From positions 1 to 54,008 of the forward strand of contig JAHBWA010000055.1 of assembly GCA_019637195.1 (NCBI GenBank): a stretch of 54,008 nt of DNA, read 5' to 3'. This DNA is from Labilithrix sp. (GTDB lineage Bacteria > Myxococcota_A > Polyangia > Polyangiales > Polyangiaceae). Both the position numbers and the translations under genes were made by a program. The notes below the pieces were generated by a model. It was not told the DNA's origin. It was given only the letters and a program-made list of their open reading frames with translations, and did not search any database. Positions 52,855 through 54,008 of the stretch are shown piece after piece. Numbering within the stretch: the stretch's first letter is position 1; the number at the start of each line of letters is the position of its first letter.

Positions 52855-53553
52855 TCAGCCTGCGATCTGCGGGCGGCGCTGGCGGCGAGCGAGGACCTCG
52901 CCCTTGAAGACCCAGCACTTGATGCCGATGATGCCGTACTTGGTACGGGCCTCGTGCTGGCCGAACTCGATGTCGGCGCGGAGCGTGTGGAGCGGGACCC
53001 GACCCTCGCGGTAGGTCTCGACGCGGCTCATCTCGCTCCCGCCGAGGCGGCCGGAGCAGCGGATGCGGATGCCCTTGGCGCCGAACTTCATCGCCGTCGA
53101 GAGGGCCTTCTTCATCGCGCGGCGGAAGGCGACGCGGCGCTCGAGCTGCATGCCGACGTTCTCGGCGACGAGCTGCGCGGAGGTCTCCGCCTTGCGGATC
53201 TCCTGGACGTCGATGAAGACCTCGTTCTCCGTGAACGACTGGACGCCGGGGAACTTGGTCTCACCCTTGGCGGCGGTCTTCATGTTGCCGATCTTGAGGA
53301 TCTCGATCCCCTTGCCGCCCTTGCCGATGACCATGCCCGGGCGCGCCGTGTAGACGATGACCTTGGCCTTGTTCGCGGCGCGCTCGACCTCGACGGACGC
53401 GATGTTCGCGTTCATCAGGTACTCCTTGACGGCGCGCTTGATGCGCATGTCCTCGTGGAGCCACTTCGCGTAGTTCTTGTCCTCGAACCACTTGCTGTTC
53501 CACGTCTTGATGACGCCGAGGCGGAAGCCGTACGGATGAACTTTCTGTCCCAT
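52855..53553 (-). CDS. rpsC: 30S ribosomal protein S3
   Basis: The protein has 232 residues. It begins MGQKVHPYGFRLGVIKTWNSKWF and has the KH-type RNA-binding segment VYTARPGMVIGKGGKGIEILKI and later RCSGRLGGSEMSRVETYREGRVPLHTLRADIEFGQHEARTKYGIIGIKCWVFKGEVL. S3 binds mRNA at the entry channel. It lies between rplV and rplP. Confidence 0.99.
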   Translation of the reverse strand: MGQKVHPYGFRLGVIKTWNSKWFEDKNYAKWLHEDMRIKRAVKEYLMNANIASVEVERAANKAKVIVYTARPGMVIGKGGKGIEILKIGNMKTAAKGETKFPGVQSFTENEVFIDVQEIRKAETSAQLVAENVGMQLERRVAFRRAMKKALSTAMKFGAKGIRIRCSGRLGGSEMSRVETYREGRVPLHTLRADIEFGQHEARTKYGIIGIKCWVFKGEVLARRQRRPQIAG

Positions 53554-53586
53554 CGTTTCTCTGGTCCTTGAGGGGGCTACCGCGCC

Positions 53587-53928
53587 TCAGCGCTGGCCGA
53601 GGTGGATCGTGATGTGGCTCATGCCCTTCTGGATGCGCGTCGCGCGGCCCATGGCGCGCGGGCGCCAGCGGCGCATGTGCTTGTTGGGGGCCTTGTCGAC
53701 GAAGGCCGTCTCGACGAAGAGGGCGTCGAGGTCGACGCCGGGGCTCGTCGTGCGCGCGTTCGCCACGGCGCTCTCGATGAGCTTCTTCAGTACGGGGGCG
53801 CCCGCCTTCTTCGTGAACTCGAGGAGCTGCAGCGCCTCACCGGCCTGACGGCCGCGCACGAGATCGACCATGACACGAGCCTTACGGGGGCTCAGCCGCG
53901 CGAAGCGGGCGATCGCCTTCGAAACCAT
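53587..53928 (-). CDS. rplV: 50S ribosomal protein L22
   Basis: The protein has 113 residues. It has SKAIARFARLSPRKARVMVDLVRGRQAGEALQLLEFTKKAGAPVLKKLIESAVANA and the extended hairpin that lines the exit tunnel, ending with MRRWRPRAMGRATRIQKGMSHITIHL. rpsS would be expected next on this strand but is not visible before the window ends. Confidence 0.99.
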   Translation of the reverse strand: MVSKAIARFARLSPRKARVMVDLVRGRQAGEALQLLEFTKKAGAPVLKKLIESAVANARTTSPGVDLDALFVETAFVDKAPNKHMRRWRPRAMGRATRIQKGMSHITIHLGQR

Positions 53929-54008
53929 GATCCCAGACCTTCCGCCGGCAACTACGCCGGACTCGCTAGTCCCGTCTCGAGCCGCCGTCGTACCGTCGGG
54001 GCGCTGAT

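Noticed and set aside
53966..54007. Possible C-terminus of S19 at the window edge
   Set aside because: The 13 residues visible do not match the usual S19 end; the frame is too short to support a call.

Overview
The window is very GC-rich and densely packed. It most likely comes from the chromosome of a myxobacterium (Myxococcota, probably Polyangia-like). The evidence is: many small exported lipoproteins with Gly/Asn/Ser-rich linkers, proteins ending in a MYXO-CTERM-like tail (Cys, hydrophobic segment, Arg/Lys cluster), a Hanks-type Ser/Thr kinase of the myxobacterial PKN style, CxxCH-bearing lipoproteins, and long out-of-frame open frames created by third-position GC bias. This is inference from content; no rRNA or tRNA gene is present to place it more precisely.

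Layout. (1) 1-5.5 kb: the end of a short-chain fatty acid transporter, two lipoprotein genes, and a minus-strand pair of a Cys-rich lipoprotein and a FecA-like TonB-dependent receptor, preceded by a perfect 16-bp palindrome. (2) 5.5-7.2 kb: a divergent lpxC coupled to an exported protein with an acidic tail. (3) 7.2-12.5 kb: a plus-strand run of lipoproteins, including one with both a lipobox and a MYXO-CTERM-like tail, and two haem-motif lipoproteins. (4) 12.5-16.4 kb: a tightly coupled plus-strand operon of an EcfT-like/S-component-like fusion, two molybdenum-storage-protein subunits (mosA, mosB) and modA. The matching permease and ATPase genes (modB, modC) lie 6.3 kb away at 22.7-24.1 kb. 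(5) 16.4-22.4 kb: minus-strand genes between them, namely a membrane-associated metallophosphoesterase and a five-gene DUF1501/CxxCH/lipoprotein operon. (6) 24.2-30.5 kb: a minus-strand operon of Ser/Thr kinase, DUF2760 protein and two Hsp70-family proteins. (7) 30.6-33.4 kb: acylphosphatase, a HEAT/TPR membrane protein and a macrolide-phosphotransferase-like protein. (8) 33.5-54 kb: the S10-spc-alpha ribosomal superoperon on the minus strand, in the order rplV-rpsC-rplP-rpmC-rpsQ-rplN-rplX-rplE-rpsN-rpsH-rplF-rplR-rpsE-rpmD-rplO-secY-adk-infA-rpmJ-rpsM-rpsK, then rpsD-rpoA-rplQ.

Two points stand out. First, the alpha operon is split: about 8.2 kb of exported-protein genes (36.0-44.2 kb) sits between rpsK and rpsD. 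An intrinsic terminator follows rpsK, and a candidate promoter with a structured leader precedes rpsD. The usual map gene between adk and infA is absent. Second, the molybdenum operon carries a membrane protein that appears to join an ECF transmembrane (T) half to a substrate-binding (S) half through a Gly/Arg linker, with no ECF ATPase nearby, directly coupled to molybdenum storage proteins. This is the best candidate here for an undescribed system: a dedicated membrane route for molybdenum, or a cofactor precursor, feeding a storage cage.

Intrinsic terminators are visible after rplQ, after rpsK and after the chitobiase-repeat lipoprotein, with a weaker one at 37.0 kb. No CRISPR array, insertion sequence, integrase, tRNA or rRNA was seen.
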